The translations under genes and the position numbers were made by a program. Source: Tritrichomonas foetus (taxonomy: Eukaryota > Parabasalia > Tritrichomonadida > Tritrichomonadidae). From it: a stretch of DNA of 28,261 bases. The stretch spans positions 1-28,261 of the forward strand of contig MLAK01001190.1 of assembly GCA_001839685.1 (NCBI GenBank). The letters are read 5' to 3'. Below are positions 10,043 to 18,510 of this stretch, piece by piece. The notes beneath the pieces were generated by a model, which had not been told where the DNA came from, did no database searches, and saw only the letters and a program-made list of their open reading frames with translations. The first letter of the stretch is position 1; each line of letters starts with the position of its first letter.

Positions 10043-10047
10043 TATGA
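10043..10047 (-). promoter_or_regulatory. Initiator (TCATA) of the U2AF gene
   Basis: TCATA fits TCA(+1)Y(T/A). The +1 A at 10045 gives an 8-nt 5' UTR to the inferred ATG at 10037. The spacing is what trichomonad genes usually show and independently supports the upstream start. Confidence 0.5.
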
Positions 10048-10463
10048 CATATTATATGAAAAAGTTAATTGGCATCAAAAAATTTTGTTACTAGTTATCG
10101 AAAAAAAAGACTCAATTTTAGAATAAACATCTCTTTCTACTATATGTAATAGTGTAAAAGTCAATATATTCTAGATAGTAGTGAATTTTAGACTTATATA
10201 TGATCAAAGCAATTTTTTTTTTGATTTTTTCATTGGGAAAAAAATATGACTTCATTTCATCACAGAAAAATCCTTATACAAAATGAATCAAATAGAAAGA
10301 TGTCATCTTCATTTTCATTTCTTTCAACTTTCCCGTAATTTATTCATTTAAATTTATATTTACTGGTAAGAATTATGAAACATCATTTATGTTTCACAAA
10401 AATATGAACAAGAAAATCAAAAAAAACTGTGAAAATAAAATGAATAAAAAAATCGGTTTATTC
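10048..10463. other. Spacer between NSF end and U2AF start
   Basis: AT-rich DNA holding the 3' flank of the NSF gene (TAA followed by GAATAAA) and the promoter region of the U2AF gene. Homopolymer A and T runs are frequent. I see no other gene or RNA. Confidence 0.4.
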
Positions 10464-12656
10464 TTATGTGTGAATGTGCTGTTTGAGTGATTTGTAAAGG
10501 TGTGACCACTTGACTGCTTCTCCCTTTGCTTCGAAAGCGGCAAAATCGATTGATTCAATTGCTCTCTTGATTGGAATGCGGTTCTGGAGAAGATAATCTG
10601 ATGCTTCTTCTTCCTCTTCATGTGACATCTTAAGCTCAACATTGCAGGCATCTTTGGCAATCTTCTTGAGCTGATCAGCTTGTGTAATTGGTTCAAGTGT
10701 GAGTTCTTCATAGAAATAACGTTGGTCAACACCAATCATTTCCATTGCTTCTCTCTTTGATGTAGTTGTGAAGATTGCGAGCTTGCTTCCTGATGGTGGT
10801 GGTTGCTTCAACAAAACAAGAATTGATTGCAAGATCTTGTTTGTGAATCTTGGACCAATTGGCGAAAATTCAATGATTGCATCAAGATCATCAATAACAA
10901 TTGCAGAAGCTTTAGATTTATAAGCATTTTGGAAAGTCTGTAAGATTTCATTTGCAACTTGATCTTCAGTCCTACCAATGAAGTTTTTAGCAAGAAGCAA
11001 TTTGACATATGTGAAACCAGCAGTTGCGACATTTACAGCAAATGCAGTAAGACCACTTCCTGGCATTCCTGATACACAAAATGACATAAGGGATGTTGTG
11101 TCAGAATTAAGTAGCGAGTCAACAAATCGACTAACATGCTTCTTAAGATGCCTGAATCCTTTAGAGAAGTCGACAATTCCACGTGGACAAAGTTTAGCTA
11201 CATCTTCTTCAACACCGAAGGCTGGACGAACTTCTTGAAGAGCAAGCATGAAGTGTTGACGAGTAACCTTTAAATCTGCAGCATCCTTCAATTGGAGAGT
11301 CTTTGGATCGAAACCATTGGAAAGAGAATATGATTGGGCACTTTTTACAACACCTTCGATTTCGGCACCAGTGTAGTTTGGTGTGAGTGATGCAAGTTCT
11401 TTAATATCAACATCGTCAGCCATACCACCACTTTCACGTAATTTCTTAGTGTGAATTCCGAAAATCTGTTCTCTGCCTGCCTCGTCTGGTAACGAAATCA
11501 TAAGTTGGACTTCAAGACGACCTGGTCTAAGAAGGGCTTCATCGATAAGATCTCTACGGTTTGTCATACCAATCAACAAAACATTATCAAGTGAATTGAC
11601 ACCATCGATTTTAGAAAGAAGCTGGTTAACGAGTGTGTCTTGAATACCTTGGAGTGTTCCAGCACCTCCTCTCTTCTTACAAATTGAATCGAATTCATCG
11701 AAGATGATTAAGTGAAGTTGTGAATTATCGCCATTTTGGGCTTGATCGGCTTCAGCGTCTGCAAAAAGTTCTCTGATTTTTCTTTCTGACTCACCAACCA
11801 TTTTATCTAAGACTTCTGGGCCGTTAACGATTTTCGGTTCACATGCATTCAACATTTTTCCGATTTGCCTGGCCATCAAAGTCTTACCAGTACCTGGTGG
11901 ACCATATAGCAAAATACCTTTAACGTGCTTGATGCCTCTGTCCCTGATGAATTTTGGTGGGTAGAGACGTGAGTTGAAGGCACGACGGAAAAGTGTAGCA
12001 AATTCTTTATCGAGACCACCAATGCCCAAATCTTCGAAATTGAAATCTGGTCTAAACACAGTAGTTGCCTGCGAAACCGAGTTATCTTCAATAATGATTG
12101 ATGTGCTAGGTTCTTTCTTGAAGACGAGGCTGGTGATATTTGGATTAAATATGGCCGATGGAATATTTGGCTTTGGCGTAATTTCAGCGTTTTTGTCGAT
12201 TTTTCCACCTTCTAATTCTGTAACTTGGGCGAAGAATTCGTCTCCGTTGAAACGAATCATGTACTTTTGGGTGACATTGAGTGGGATCTTGGAAAAAGTG
12301 CTCTTCCAGGTATCTCGTAATTGGTCGGCATCAATTGTGACTGAGTGGGCCTTCGCGCGTGAGATCCACGAGAGCTCTAATGTAGCTGCCGTGCAAATAT
12401 TTTGCGATTTTTCGAACTTGAGATTCAACTGTTGTTGGAGCGAACAATTAAGAAGGCGGCGTTGTTCTGTGTTAAGACAAACATTTCCGGATTTTATGGA
12501 TGGATAGGAGTCGACAAGGAACATAAAGCCATTAATTGTGACAATTTTGTCTTCTGGAAGTTTGTTGAAGTCGTCTTGAGAAAGATGAATCATATTACTT
12601 TTCGCGCAATCTGGATTTGGCGATTTATCTGCAGCGAGTGTTAATGCTTTAGACAT
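10464..12656 (-). CDS. NSF/Sec18 AAA+ ATPase
   Basis: NSF disassembles SNARE complexes after membrane fusion, as a cytosolic hexamer working with SNAP adaptors. This 730-residue protein has the family's length and N-D1-D2 layout. The N domain covers ~1-195. D1 has Walker A GPPGTGKT (252-259), Walker B IIFDEFD (DE 320-321) and an arginine-finger segment LLRPGR (375-380). D2 (~490-730) has a Walker A-like GMPGSGLT (530-537) with Leu536 where Lys is expected, and Walker B VIDDLD (587-592). D2 of known NSF binds ATP mainly for hexamer stability, so loss of the Lys could weaken nucleotide binding without abolishing D1-driven work; that is inference. A TCATT initiator lies 13 nt before the ATG. p97/VPS4-type ATPases are less likely, given the N domain and the weak D2. 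Confidence 0.93.
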   Translation of the reverse strand: MSKALTLAADKSPNPDCAKSNMIHLSQDDFNKLPEDKIVTINGFMFLVDSYPSIKSGNVCLNTEQRRLLNCSLQQQLNLKFEKSQNICTAATLELSWISRAKAHSVTIDADQLRDTWKSTFSKIPLNVTQKYMIRFNGDEFFAQVTELEGGKIDKNAEITPKPNIPSAIFNPNITSLVFKKEPSTSIIIEDNSVSQATTVFRPDFNFEDLGIGGLDKEFATLFRRAFNSRLYPPKFIRDRGIKHVKGILLYGPPGTGKTLMARQIGKMLNACEPKIVNGPEVLDKMVGESERKIRELFADAEADQAQNGDNSQLHLIIFDEFDSICKKRGGAGTLQGIQDTLVNQLLSKIDGVNSLDNVLLIGMTNRRDLIDEALLRPGRLEVQLMISLPDEAGREQIFGIHTKKLRESGGMADDVDIKELASLTPNYTGAEIEGVVKSAQSYSLSNGFDPKTLQLKDAADLKVTRQHFMLALQEVRPAFGVEEDVAKLCPRGIVDFSKGFRHLKKHVSRFVDSLLNSDTTSLMSFCVSGMPGSGLTAFAVNVATAGFTYVKLLLAKNFIGRTEDQVANEILQTFQNAYKSKASAIVIDDLDAIIEFSPIGPRFTNKILQSILVLLKQPPPSGSKLAIFTTTSKREAMEMIGVDQRYFYEELTLEPITQADQLKKIAKDACNVELKMSHEEEEEASDYLLQNRIPIKRAIESIDFAAFEAKGEAVKWSHLYKSLKQHIHT

Positions 12657-12666
12657 TTCCTTTTTT

Positions 12667-12671
12667 AATGA
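12667..12671 (-). promoter_or_regulatory. Initiator (TCATT) of the NSF gene
   Basis: TCATT followed by an A run matches the trichomonad initiator. The +1 A is at 12669, giving a 13-nt 5' UTR before the ATG at 12656, and it supports that start. Confidence 0.5.
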
Positions 12672-13198
12672 ACTGAAAATTTTCTGTGATACAAAAATAT
12701 TTTCAATGAAAGTTTTGATTCAATTTTATGAATATTGAGTATATGTCTCAATTTATACTGTTTGGATATTTAACCATAATCTAAGGTTATTTGACCAGAA
12801 AATTTTGTATACATTTATTAATGATTATCAAAAACTAACAACACTGAAGTACAGATGCGATCCATACCATTTTTTAAAGAAAGATGTATACATCTATACA
12901 TGCATAATTTTTATTTATCCTATTCATGAAGTATCCTATCTTCATTTCAATAAGAACTAGTAACTCACAATAAATAAGATAAATCATTATATAAGCTAAT
13001 AGAAGAAAGTGAGTGTTGAATTTATAAATGACTGAAATTTTCCCTCAAAGGGCACAAATTATTCAACTTTACCGAACTTAGTTAACAAATATAATATTAA
13101 CCAATTATCATCGTTGATCATTGTGACCAAATATTGGTTTAATTAAATTTAACCTTGTAAATGGTGAAATATATGCCACTTTTCTCCAATTTTTTCGA
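12672..13198. promoter_or_regulatory. Divergent promoter region between NSF and TFIIA genes
   Basis: The NSF gene leaves to the left and the TFIIA gene to the right, so these ~530 nt should hold both promoters. A perfect 12-bp palindrome GATGTATACATC lies at 12883-12894. I see no other gene. Assignment as a shared promoter rests on gene orientation only. Confidence 0.4.
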
Positions 13199-13203
13199 TC
13201 ATA
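13199..13203 (+). promoter_or_regulatory. Initiator (TCATA) of the TFIIA gene
   Basis: TCATA directly precedes the gene. The +1 A at 13201 leaves a 6-nt 5' UTR before the ATG at 13207, in the normal trichomonad range. Confidence 0.5.
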
Positions 13204-13206
13204 CAA

Positions 13207-13821
13207 ATGCAACAGCCTATCCCTAATCAACGAACAATTGACCTTTATGAAAATGTCATAAACCTTGTAACAAGTAATATTGGCGATAAATGGAAAGCAA
13301 ACGGCGGTGATTTCCAAATCCTTCAAAATATAGCTGATTTGTGGCGCTACAGAGTTCGTACAAGGTGCAATCTTGAAGCCGTTGAACCAAATGTCCGTAT
13401 TATACAGCGAGCTAAACAGAAGCAAGAAGCAACCAGTAATGTTGTCGATATCTACAAACAATTGGGAATTATTGACCCAAATGAAAACCAAAATAATGCT
13501 GAAGAAGACTCGTCAAGTTCCTCCCAGTCTGATGATGACTCTGGCTCAGATTTATCATCAGCATCATCCTCATCATCGGGAAGTGGATCCAGTTCAGGTT
13601 CTTCGTCGTCTTCATCTAGTGATGAGCTTGGCCCGACTGATGACGAAATCAATAACATGGTGCAGCCAATTATTGCGAAAGACAAATGCCTCTGCCAGTA
13701 CACGTACATCTCCAAAAAGACAAAGAAGCGTGGCATTCAAATGAATGTTGCGCTCGCACACTTCGAAATTAATGGAATCCCACGTGTTGTTAAAAATGGA
13801 ACGATTTACATCGAATTGTAA
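13207..13821 (+). CDS. TFIIA large (alpha/beta) subunit, TOA1-like
   Basis: TFIIA stabilises TBP on promoter DNA. This 204-residue protein has the split layout typical of the large subunit. An N-terminal helical segment (~10-52, LYENVINLV and LQNIADLWRYRV) corresponds to the four-helix-bundle part. A variable linker follows, then a Ser/Asp/Glu tract (~99-140, acidic and nearly pure Ser in places). A C-terminal beta-barrel segment (~158-204) contains CQYTYISKKTKKRG and VALAHFEINGIPRVVKNGTI, as in the CQYDKIxRxKNKWK...LxDGIMxxxGxDYxF region of TFIIA. It is shorter than most homologues because of a short linker. The serine tract is a likely phosphorylation region. TAAAAATG at the stop could act as a poly(A) signal. 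The family call is from pattern recognition; no named trichomonad TFIIA was checked. Confidence 0.8.
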   Translation: MQQPIPNQRTIDLYENVINLVTSNIGDKWKANGGDFQILQNIADLWRYRVRTRCNLEAVEPNVRIIQRAKQKQEATSNVVDIYKQLGIIDPNENQNNAEEDSSSSSQSDDDSGSDLSSASSSSSGSGSSSGSSSSSSSDELGPTDDEINNMVQPIIAKDKCLCQYTYISKKTKKRGIQMNVALAHFEINGIPRVVKNGTIYIEL

Positions 13822-14147
13822 AAATGAACACTGCTGTATAGAAATTGGTGATAAAGATTGAATTTACACATTTATTTCATCTATTTTATCTTTCCATTTA
13901 CTAAAAAAAAAAATATTATATTCGTTATTCTGTATCAGTTCATATTTAGTTTTCATAAAGTATGAAGAAAATTTTTTTGATGTGCTTTTAAATATTAATA
14001 ATTATTGATACTCTCTCCCCCAGTGAAATAGGAACAGATCTCTTCCAAATAGTGTTTATTATATATATAAACAAAGTGGTTGGAATATTTCCAATATTTA
14101 AGAGAGAATCATAAATATTGATTTAATAATGCTGAATCAATTATTCA
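13822..14147. other. Convergent intergenic spacer
   Basis: AT-rich 3' flanks of two convergent genes. There is an alternating TA run near 14060 and several A or T homopolymers. I see no gene, RNA or repeat array in it. Confidence 0.4.
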
Positions 14148-14489
14148 TCACGTATTTTCAAAAGGAATATAGGAGCCAATAATCCTTTGTGATTCTGATG
14201 GCTGCTTTCTTCTTTTATAATAACGATGAAGCTTCATTCTCTCATCCTGAATTGGAACAATCTGCTCTGCGTCAATTCCCAAAATTCTTGGATCACCAAT
14301 ATATACAGGACGTCCTATCATTTTCATTATTCTCATATCAGCTGTATATGGAACACTTGTTCTTGAAAAGTATGAGCCAGATGTTCTGAAAAGATTTCCA
14401 AAAATTGAATTTTCATCTTTTGATTTCTTGGAATTTTTAACTTTTGGACGATTTAGATATCTATTTGACTTGGACTTTCTTCTTTTCAT
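14148..14489 (-). CDS. Small basic protein of unknown function
   Basis: I do not recognise this protein. From the second in-frame Met it is 113 residues. It opens MKRRKSKSNRYLNRPKVKNS, a strongly basic stretch that could be a nuclear or nucleolar signal, followed by NSIFGNLFRTSG and a more ordered half with MRIMKMIGRPVYIGDPRILG and SQRIIGSYIPFENT. An upstream Met at 14528 would add 13 hydrophobic residues (MIFLLFLIEISVS); I prefer the shorter form because a basic start is more coherent, but the choice is open. It is divergent from the Vps38-like gene, with only ~110 nt between. The mixed composition, rather than AT-driven Lys/Asn/Ile/Phe, is the main sign that it is real. Confidence 0.5.
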   Translation of the reverse strand: MKRRKSKSNRYLNRPKVKNSKKSKDENSIFGNLFRTSGSYFSRTSVPYTADMRIMKMIGRPVYIGDPRILGIDAEQIVPIQDERMKLHRYYKRRKQPSESQRIIGSYIPFENT

Positions 14490-14598
14490 TGATACAGATA
14501 TCTCAATTAAGAATAGTAAAAAAATCATTTGATGTTGTCAAGTTTTGATATCAGATTTCACTTTCAATACTAGACTTGTGATCTGAAAAGATTTTAAG

Positions 14599-15294
14599 AT
14601 GCAAACTACAAAAGAAGTTATCGCTGCTAAATTAAAGCAACTTCGTACAGAACGTGCAAAAAACCGAATACTTCGTGCTAAGCAACAAGTTGAACCTCGA
14701 AAAGATGGAATGACAGCTCAGTATCTTGACAATTATTTAAATATGCCAGATATCACCCGCCCGCCGTATTTAAGCCCAATAACTCCAGTAACGTATTCAG
14801 ACCCACCACCTACGCCATCCGTCACGCGAAATCCAGAGACATTAAGAGCTTTGGCTATTCTATATCCGATTCGCCAGCATTCAACTTTTGGACATTGGTA
14901 CATCGTCTCGCCCGAATTTTATATAGAAGCATCCTGCGAATTCCGCCCAGAATGGAATGAAAACGTTCAGCGAATATCGGCTGTATTGACACATTCGGCC
15001 AACCTTCTTGTTTTCATTTCAAAAGTTCTCCGAAGGGACCTCCCTTATAGAATAACATTTGAGCACAATAAAGTTCTCATTTGGAACCAAACAACTTCCT
15101 ACGACCTTCTTTCTTTGGCTCATCAGCGAGAATTTTTTATTGCCTTAAAGCTTTTGAATGGAGATGCAAACTTTTTCGGAAATAAAGGCCCAAACCTTCT
15201 TTTACCAAACCTTCATGCTGCTTTGCAAATTAACGAATCAGGGAGTTCGTCGGGAAGTCATACTGGGATGTCGTCACGTGCTGAAAAAATGTGA
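14599..15294 (+). CDS. UVRAG/Vps38/Atg14-like subunit of class III PI3-kinase complex
   Basis: Proteins of this group sit with Vps34, Vps15 and Beclin in the PI3P-making complex for autophagy or endosomal sorting. Evidence is in the second half. LRALAILYPIRQ (83-94) followed by HWYIVSPEF resembles the L-x-YPI...F-x-I-x-G-L strand. RISAVLTHSANLLVFISKVLRRDLPYRI (125-152) resembles the AALGYxAHLVxLLSxYLxVPLRYPI signature. FFIALKLLNGDANFFGNKGPNLLLPNL (179-205) resembles VFLLNKxxEQLLxxxG...HTLPNL. The N terminus (1-32) is a short charged helix, VIAAKLKQLRTERAKNRIL, all that remains of the usual long coiled coil. At 231 residues it is far smaller than animal or yeast members. A conserved Vps38 versus Atg14 distinction cannot be made from this sequence. 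Confidence 0.65.
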   Translation: MQTTKEVIAAKLKQLRTERAKNRILRAKQQVEPRKDGMTAQYLDNYLNMPDITRPPYLSPITPVTYSDPPPTPSVTRNPETLRALAILYPIRQHSTFGHWYIVSPEFYIEASCEFRPEWNENVQRISAVLTHSANLLVFISKVLRRDLPYRITFEHNKVLIWNQTTSYDLLSLAHQREFFIALKLLNGDANFFGNKGPNLLLPNLHAALQINESGSSSGSHTGMSSRAEKM

Positions 15295-15762
15295 ATTTTT
15301 TTGTTTGTTTGATAATTAAATAGCGGTCTTTAAAATGCAGAGATATTTTCTTTCTTTTGATCTCTTTCACTCAAAGGGCAAAGTTTTATATTTAAAGTAG
15401 ATAAGTCTCTGAAATGATTTCGAATTTTGTAAATTACATAATTAGAAAAAATCAAACATTTTTGTCTATTCTTGCGATTCAGAAACTTTTATTAAGGTTT
15501 GATTCTCTATGATTTGATGAGAAAGTTTTCTTTATAAAGGTACGATTTATAAAGAAAGTAAATAGAACTATAAAGAAATTATAAAGGATTATAAAGAAGT
15601 TATATATGGTTGAGTTTAATTAACAAATAATGTTTTTGAAATTTTTTGCATTTTCTTTCAAGGACCAAATAGGAGCATCAATATAATTAAATTATTTAGA
15701 TTGTTTAAATAAGACTTCATCTTTGGGAAACAATTTCAAAATAGTAACAAATAATATGTCTC
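15295..15762. repeat. Convergent spacer with TATAAAG repeats
   Basis: No gene is visible. At about 15530-15600 there are five or six copies of (T)TATAAAG(A/G) spaced irregularly by 5-17 nt. They lie between the 3' ends of two convergent genes. They may be simple low-complexity expansion. Confidence 0.4.
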
Positions 15763-18141
15763 TTATAACCAATTATCTTCCAAATCCTCTTCAGCTTGTA
15801 AAACTTTTTGATTAACAATTTCTTCTTCATTATTAGAAGATTGAGTAAAAATATCACTATCAGATAAATTTGTAGAATAAATTTTACCATGACTTTGTCT
15901 ATATACAAAAACACCAATTCCAGCAACTACAAAGACAATAATAACAGAACCGCATGAAAGACCAATTACAACTCCATCAGAGAGTTTAGTATTTTTACCA
16001 TTTCCTAGTAGATCTTGTTTATTAAATATCATTAATGAATATACATTTGTTACAATTGGAATATATATTACAAAATCGACATACGAGCTTATGGTAACAT
16101 GTGTATATGAACTAACTTCAATCTCGATATTTGTCTTATCAATGTTTTCAATTTGTGTTTCTGTGAATGATATTTCAATAACCAATGTTTGCGAGTGTGT
16201 AATTCCGACAAAACTTTGAGATAAAGATCTGGAATTTGAATAAGAATTACTCAATACTTGCGAATATGTTAAATGCGAATCAAGATATGATCTTGTTGGA
16301 TGAGGAGTAAAAGTATTTGACTGAGTGAAAAGAGCTGTCGGTAAAAATGTTTTACTCGATGTAGGTGTGACAATTTTTGATGGAGTGAATTCTTGAGAAA
16401 CAGTAAAATTACCAGACTGCGAAAAATCATTTGTATGTGAAAATTCTCCAGTCATTGAAAATTCCTCTGAATGAGAAAATTGTTCAGTGGTATTGAATAC
16501 TAACGAAAAAGAAAAGATATCAGTTGGTAAAAATTGATCAGATATAGAAAATTCTCCAGACATAGAAAAATCGCCAGATTTCGAGAAACAATCAGTCATA
16601 GAAAATACACCAGATAATGAAAAGTCATTTGAAGAGGTAAATTCATTAGAATATGAAAATTGATTAGTTGGGATAAAATAATCTGAAAGAGAAAATTCTG
16701 TTGATTTTGAAAATACTTCTGATTCAGTAAAATGTCTTGAAAGTGAAAATATTTCCGATAATGTGAAAGCAAATGAAACAGAAAACATGTTAGAATTTGA
16801 AAATTCACTTGATATTGTGAAATCTTGTGATTCAGTAAAAACATATGAATAAGAAAAGTCTTGAGACAATGTAAATTCACCAGTTTTGGTAGCTGGCGGT
16901 GCCATTGATCGATAAGGTATTGTTAAGTTTTCAACATGATCAAGATAATCAGTTGGATTAGGAATTTGTGATCTTGTTGTTCTTTCAGGTAATTTTGTTG
17001 CTGGTGCAGTATTAACAGGGAAATCTTCATTATCTATGGATTCCGTATCACCTTGCTCGACATTCAGTACGGGTGGTTCAAATTCATTTGTTTGTGGTAA
17101 TTGATGAATTGCTGTAACATTGTTATATTTTTCAGTGATTGCACAGGATTCAGCGAAAAAATCAGACTGACTATTTTGATTCCAGAATTTTGTATAATAT
17201 GTAACAATATTGGCATTTTTGGAATAGATAGACAAATATTCATAATTCCCAAACTGATCACTATGAGATTGATACTCTATCTTCCCATTTAACAAAATAT
17301 CAAATCCATGATGATAAGGAGTGTTTTCATCACCAGGTTCATTTGTCTTCAGACACTGATTTCCAATGAAGCAACAATGATCAGTTGACATAATGTAACT
17401 TTTCGTGTTTTCTTCTTCAAAAACATGAATAGCACCACCACCTTTATCAACATCACTTTGTCTAAAAGATTTAAAATGCCCAGCACTTGGAGAAGTTGAA
17501 TTACCACATGTATTATATGCAAATAGGCAATTGAAAATCATACAGTTAGAGGAAAAGACTCCCAAAGCACCACCTGAAATTCCAGCGGAATTTTCATAGA
17601 AATGACTAGAATCAATCAAAATTTCATTCACACCATCAATTTCTAATGCACCATTTACAATTTCAGCGGAACATTGGTCATATATTTCATAATAACTGTA
17701 AAAAAAGTTTTCATTATCAGATTTCATGGTAATAGCACCACCTTCACGATAAGCATAATTTTTATAATACATATTTTTCCATCCATAATAATCTGAATGG
17801 TGAAAATAGATAGCCGCACCAACAAATGCATTATTTTTAGTAAATAAACATTCCTTAAATAATGCCTGCGAATAGAAAAAGCTTAAAACACCACCAAAAG
17901 AGCCAGGTGCGCCAGGATGATTTCCAGTTAATGAGAATGAATCGAAATTACATTCATGAAACTCAATATGCGATTTGCTGAAACTGGTTTCGTTTGAATA
18001 TGCATGGATTAATTTATATACTCTATAGATTGATTTTGTAAAAATTTCATTTGAATCAGCAGAAGGGATTGGCTTGAATTCCGGTAATTGTTCATTTTCT
18101 ACAATTATGCTAAGTATCCTCGCGATGAAGAAGAAAAGCAT
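15763..18141 (-). CDS. Pmp-like surface protein with 28-copy FSxS hexapeptide stalk
   Basis: A type I membrane protein of 792 residues. A short hydrophobic start (MLFFFIARILSIIV) can act as a signal peptide. Residues ~50-340 look like a right-handed beta-helix of the polymorphic-outer-membrane-protein type known from trichomonads, with GG-A/L-(I/L/V) turns (FGGVL, EGGAI, SGGALGVF, GGGAIHVF) and paired cysteines. A Pro/Thr linker follows. Residues 422-589 are 28 unbroken hexapeptides with Phe always second and mostly Ser/Thr at positions three and five (EFTLSQ, DFSMSG, EFSHTN). A Ser/Thr-rich region and another folded patch lead to one membrane helix (724-746), then a 46-residue acidic tail ending LEDNWL. 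The stalk is probably O-modified. A role in adhesion or surface display is inference. Confidence 0.8.
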   Translation of the reverse strand: MLFFFIARILSIIVENEQLPEFKPIPSADSNEIFTKSIYRVYKLIHAYSNETSFSKSHIEFHECNFDSFSLTGNHPGAPGSFGGVLSFFYSQALFKECLFTKNNAFVGAAIYFHHSDYYGWKNMYYKNYAYREGGAITMKSDNENFFYSYYEIYDQCSAEIVNGALEIDGVNEILIDSSHFYENSAGISGGALGVFSSNCMIFNCLFAYNTCGNSTSPSAGHFKSFRQSDVDKGGGAIHVFEEENTKSYIMSTDHCCFIGNQCLKTNEPGDENTPYHHGFDILLNGKIEYQSHSDQFGNYEYLSIYSKNANIVTYYTKFWNQNSQSDFFAESCAITEKYNNVTAIHQLPQTNEFEPPVLNVEQGDTESIDNEDFPVNTAPATKLPERTTRSQIPNPTDYLDHVENLTIPYRSMAPPATKTGEFTLSQDFSYSYVFTESQDFTISSEFSNSNMFSVSFAFTLSEIFSLSRHFTESEVFSKSTEFSLSDYFIPTNQFSYSNEFTSSNDFSLSGVFSMTDCFSKSGDFSMSGEFSISDQFLPTDIFSFSLVFNTTEQFSHSEEFSMTGEFSHTNDFSQSGNFTVSQEFTPSKIVTPTSSKTFLPTALFTQSNTFTPHPTRSYLDSHLTYSQVLSNSYSNSRSLSQSFVGITHSQTLVIEISFTETQIENIDKTNIEIEVSSYTHVTISSYVDFVIYIPIVTNVYSLMIFNKQDLLGNGKNTKLSDGVVIGLSCGSVIIVFVVAGIGVFVYRQSHGKIYSTNLSDSDIFTQSSNNEEEIVNQKVLQAEEDLEDNWL
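16375..16878 (-). repeat. 28 tandem 18-nt units encoding xF(S/T)x(S/T)x
   Basis: In-frame, gap-free coding repeat inside the surface-protein gene. Every unit has Phe at position two. Four units carry a Pro variant (YFIPTN, QFLPTD, EFTPSK) or another variant (VFNTTE). Units differ enough in DNA sequence that the array is old or under selection for the amino-acid pattern rather than freshly duplicated. Confidence 0.9.
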
Positions 18142-18510
18142 AATTATAAAGTTCTGAAATACTCACAAATTCGTTACATCATCTTTGTGAACCCTTTAAA
18201 TTCAAAAGGATCATCCATCAAATATTCTATATTCTTAATTTAAAATTTGAATATAATCAATTATAATGACCAGATATAGATAGAACGTCTTTGAGTAAGA
18301 AATATCATTCGATTGGGAAATGGAATACAAGACTTGTATTCATAATATATTTGTGAAGAAAGAGATTTTACTAAACAGGTCAAACACACAAAAAGCGATC
18401 TCGGAGATTATTATTTACTTTTCAGTGTCAAGTTTTTCTATGAATATTTTTTCAGGTAAAAAAATTCAATTCTTTGTGAATTCGAATTGTACCAAAAATA
18501 ATCGACAGAA
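18142..18510. other. Spacer between surface-protein start and DHFR end
   Basis: This should contain the promoter of the surface-protein gene, read leftwards. The DNA is AT-rich and I find no clear TCAYW initiator within 20 nt of its ATG, and no RNA gene. Confidence 0.35.

Noticed and set aside
10978..12644. Several + strand frames of 80-177 codons opposite the NSF gene
   Set aside because: They are antisense shadows. The NSF reading has clear Walker motifs and family length, and the antisense frames show no family pattern.
13373..13744. 123-codon frame overlapping the TFIIA gene, and an antisense acidic frame at 13452-13736
   Set aside because: Both arise from the Ser/Asp repeat DNA read in other frames. 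The TFIIA frame has conserved ends on both sides of the tract.
15717..17261. Minus-strand frames of 65-94 codons inside the surface-protein gene
   Set aside because: They are alternate readings of the 18-nt repeats, rich in Phe/Leu/His with no independent signal.
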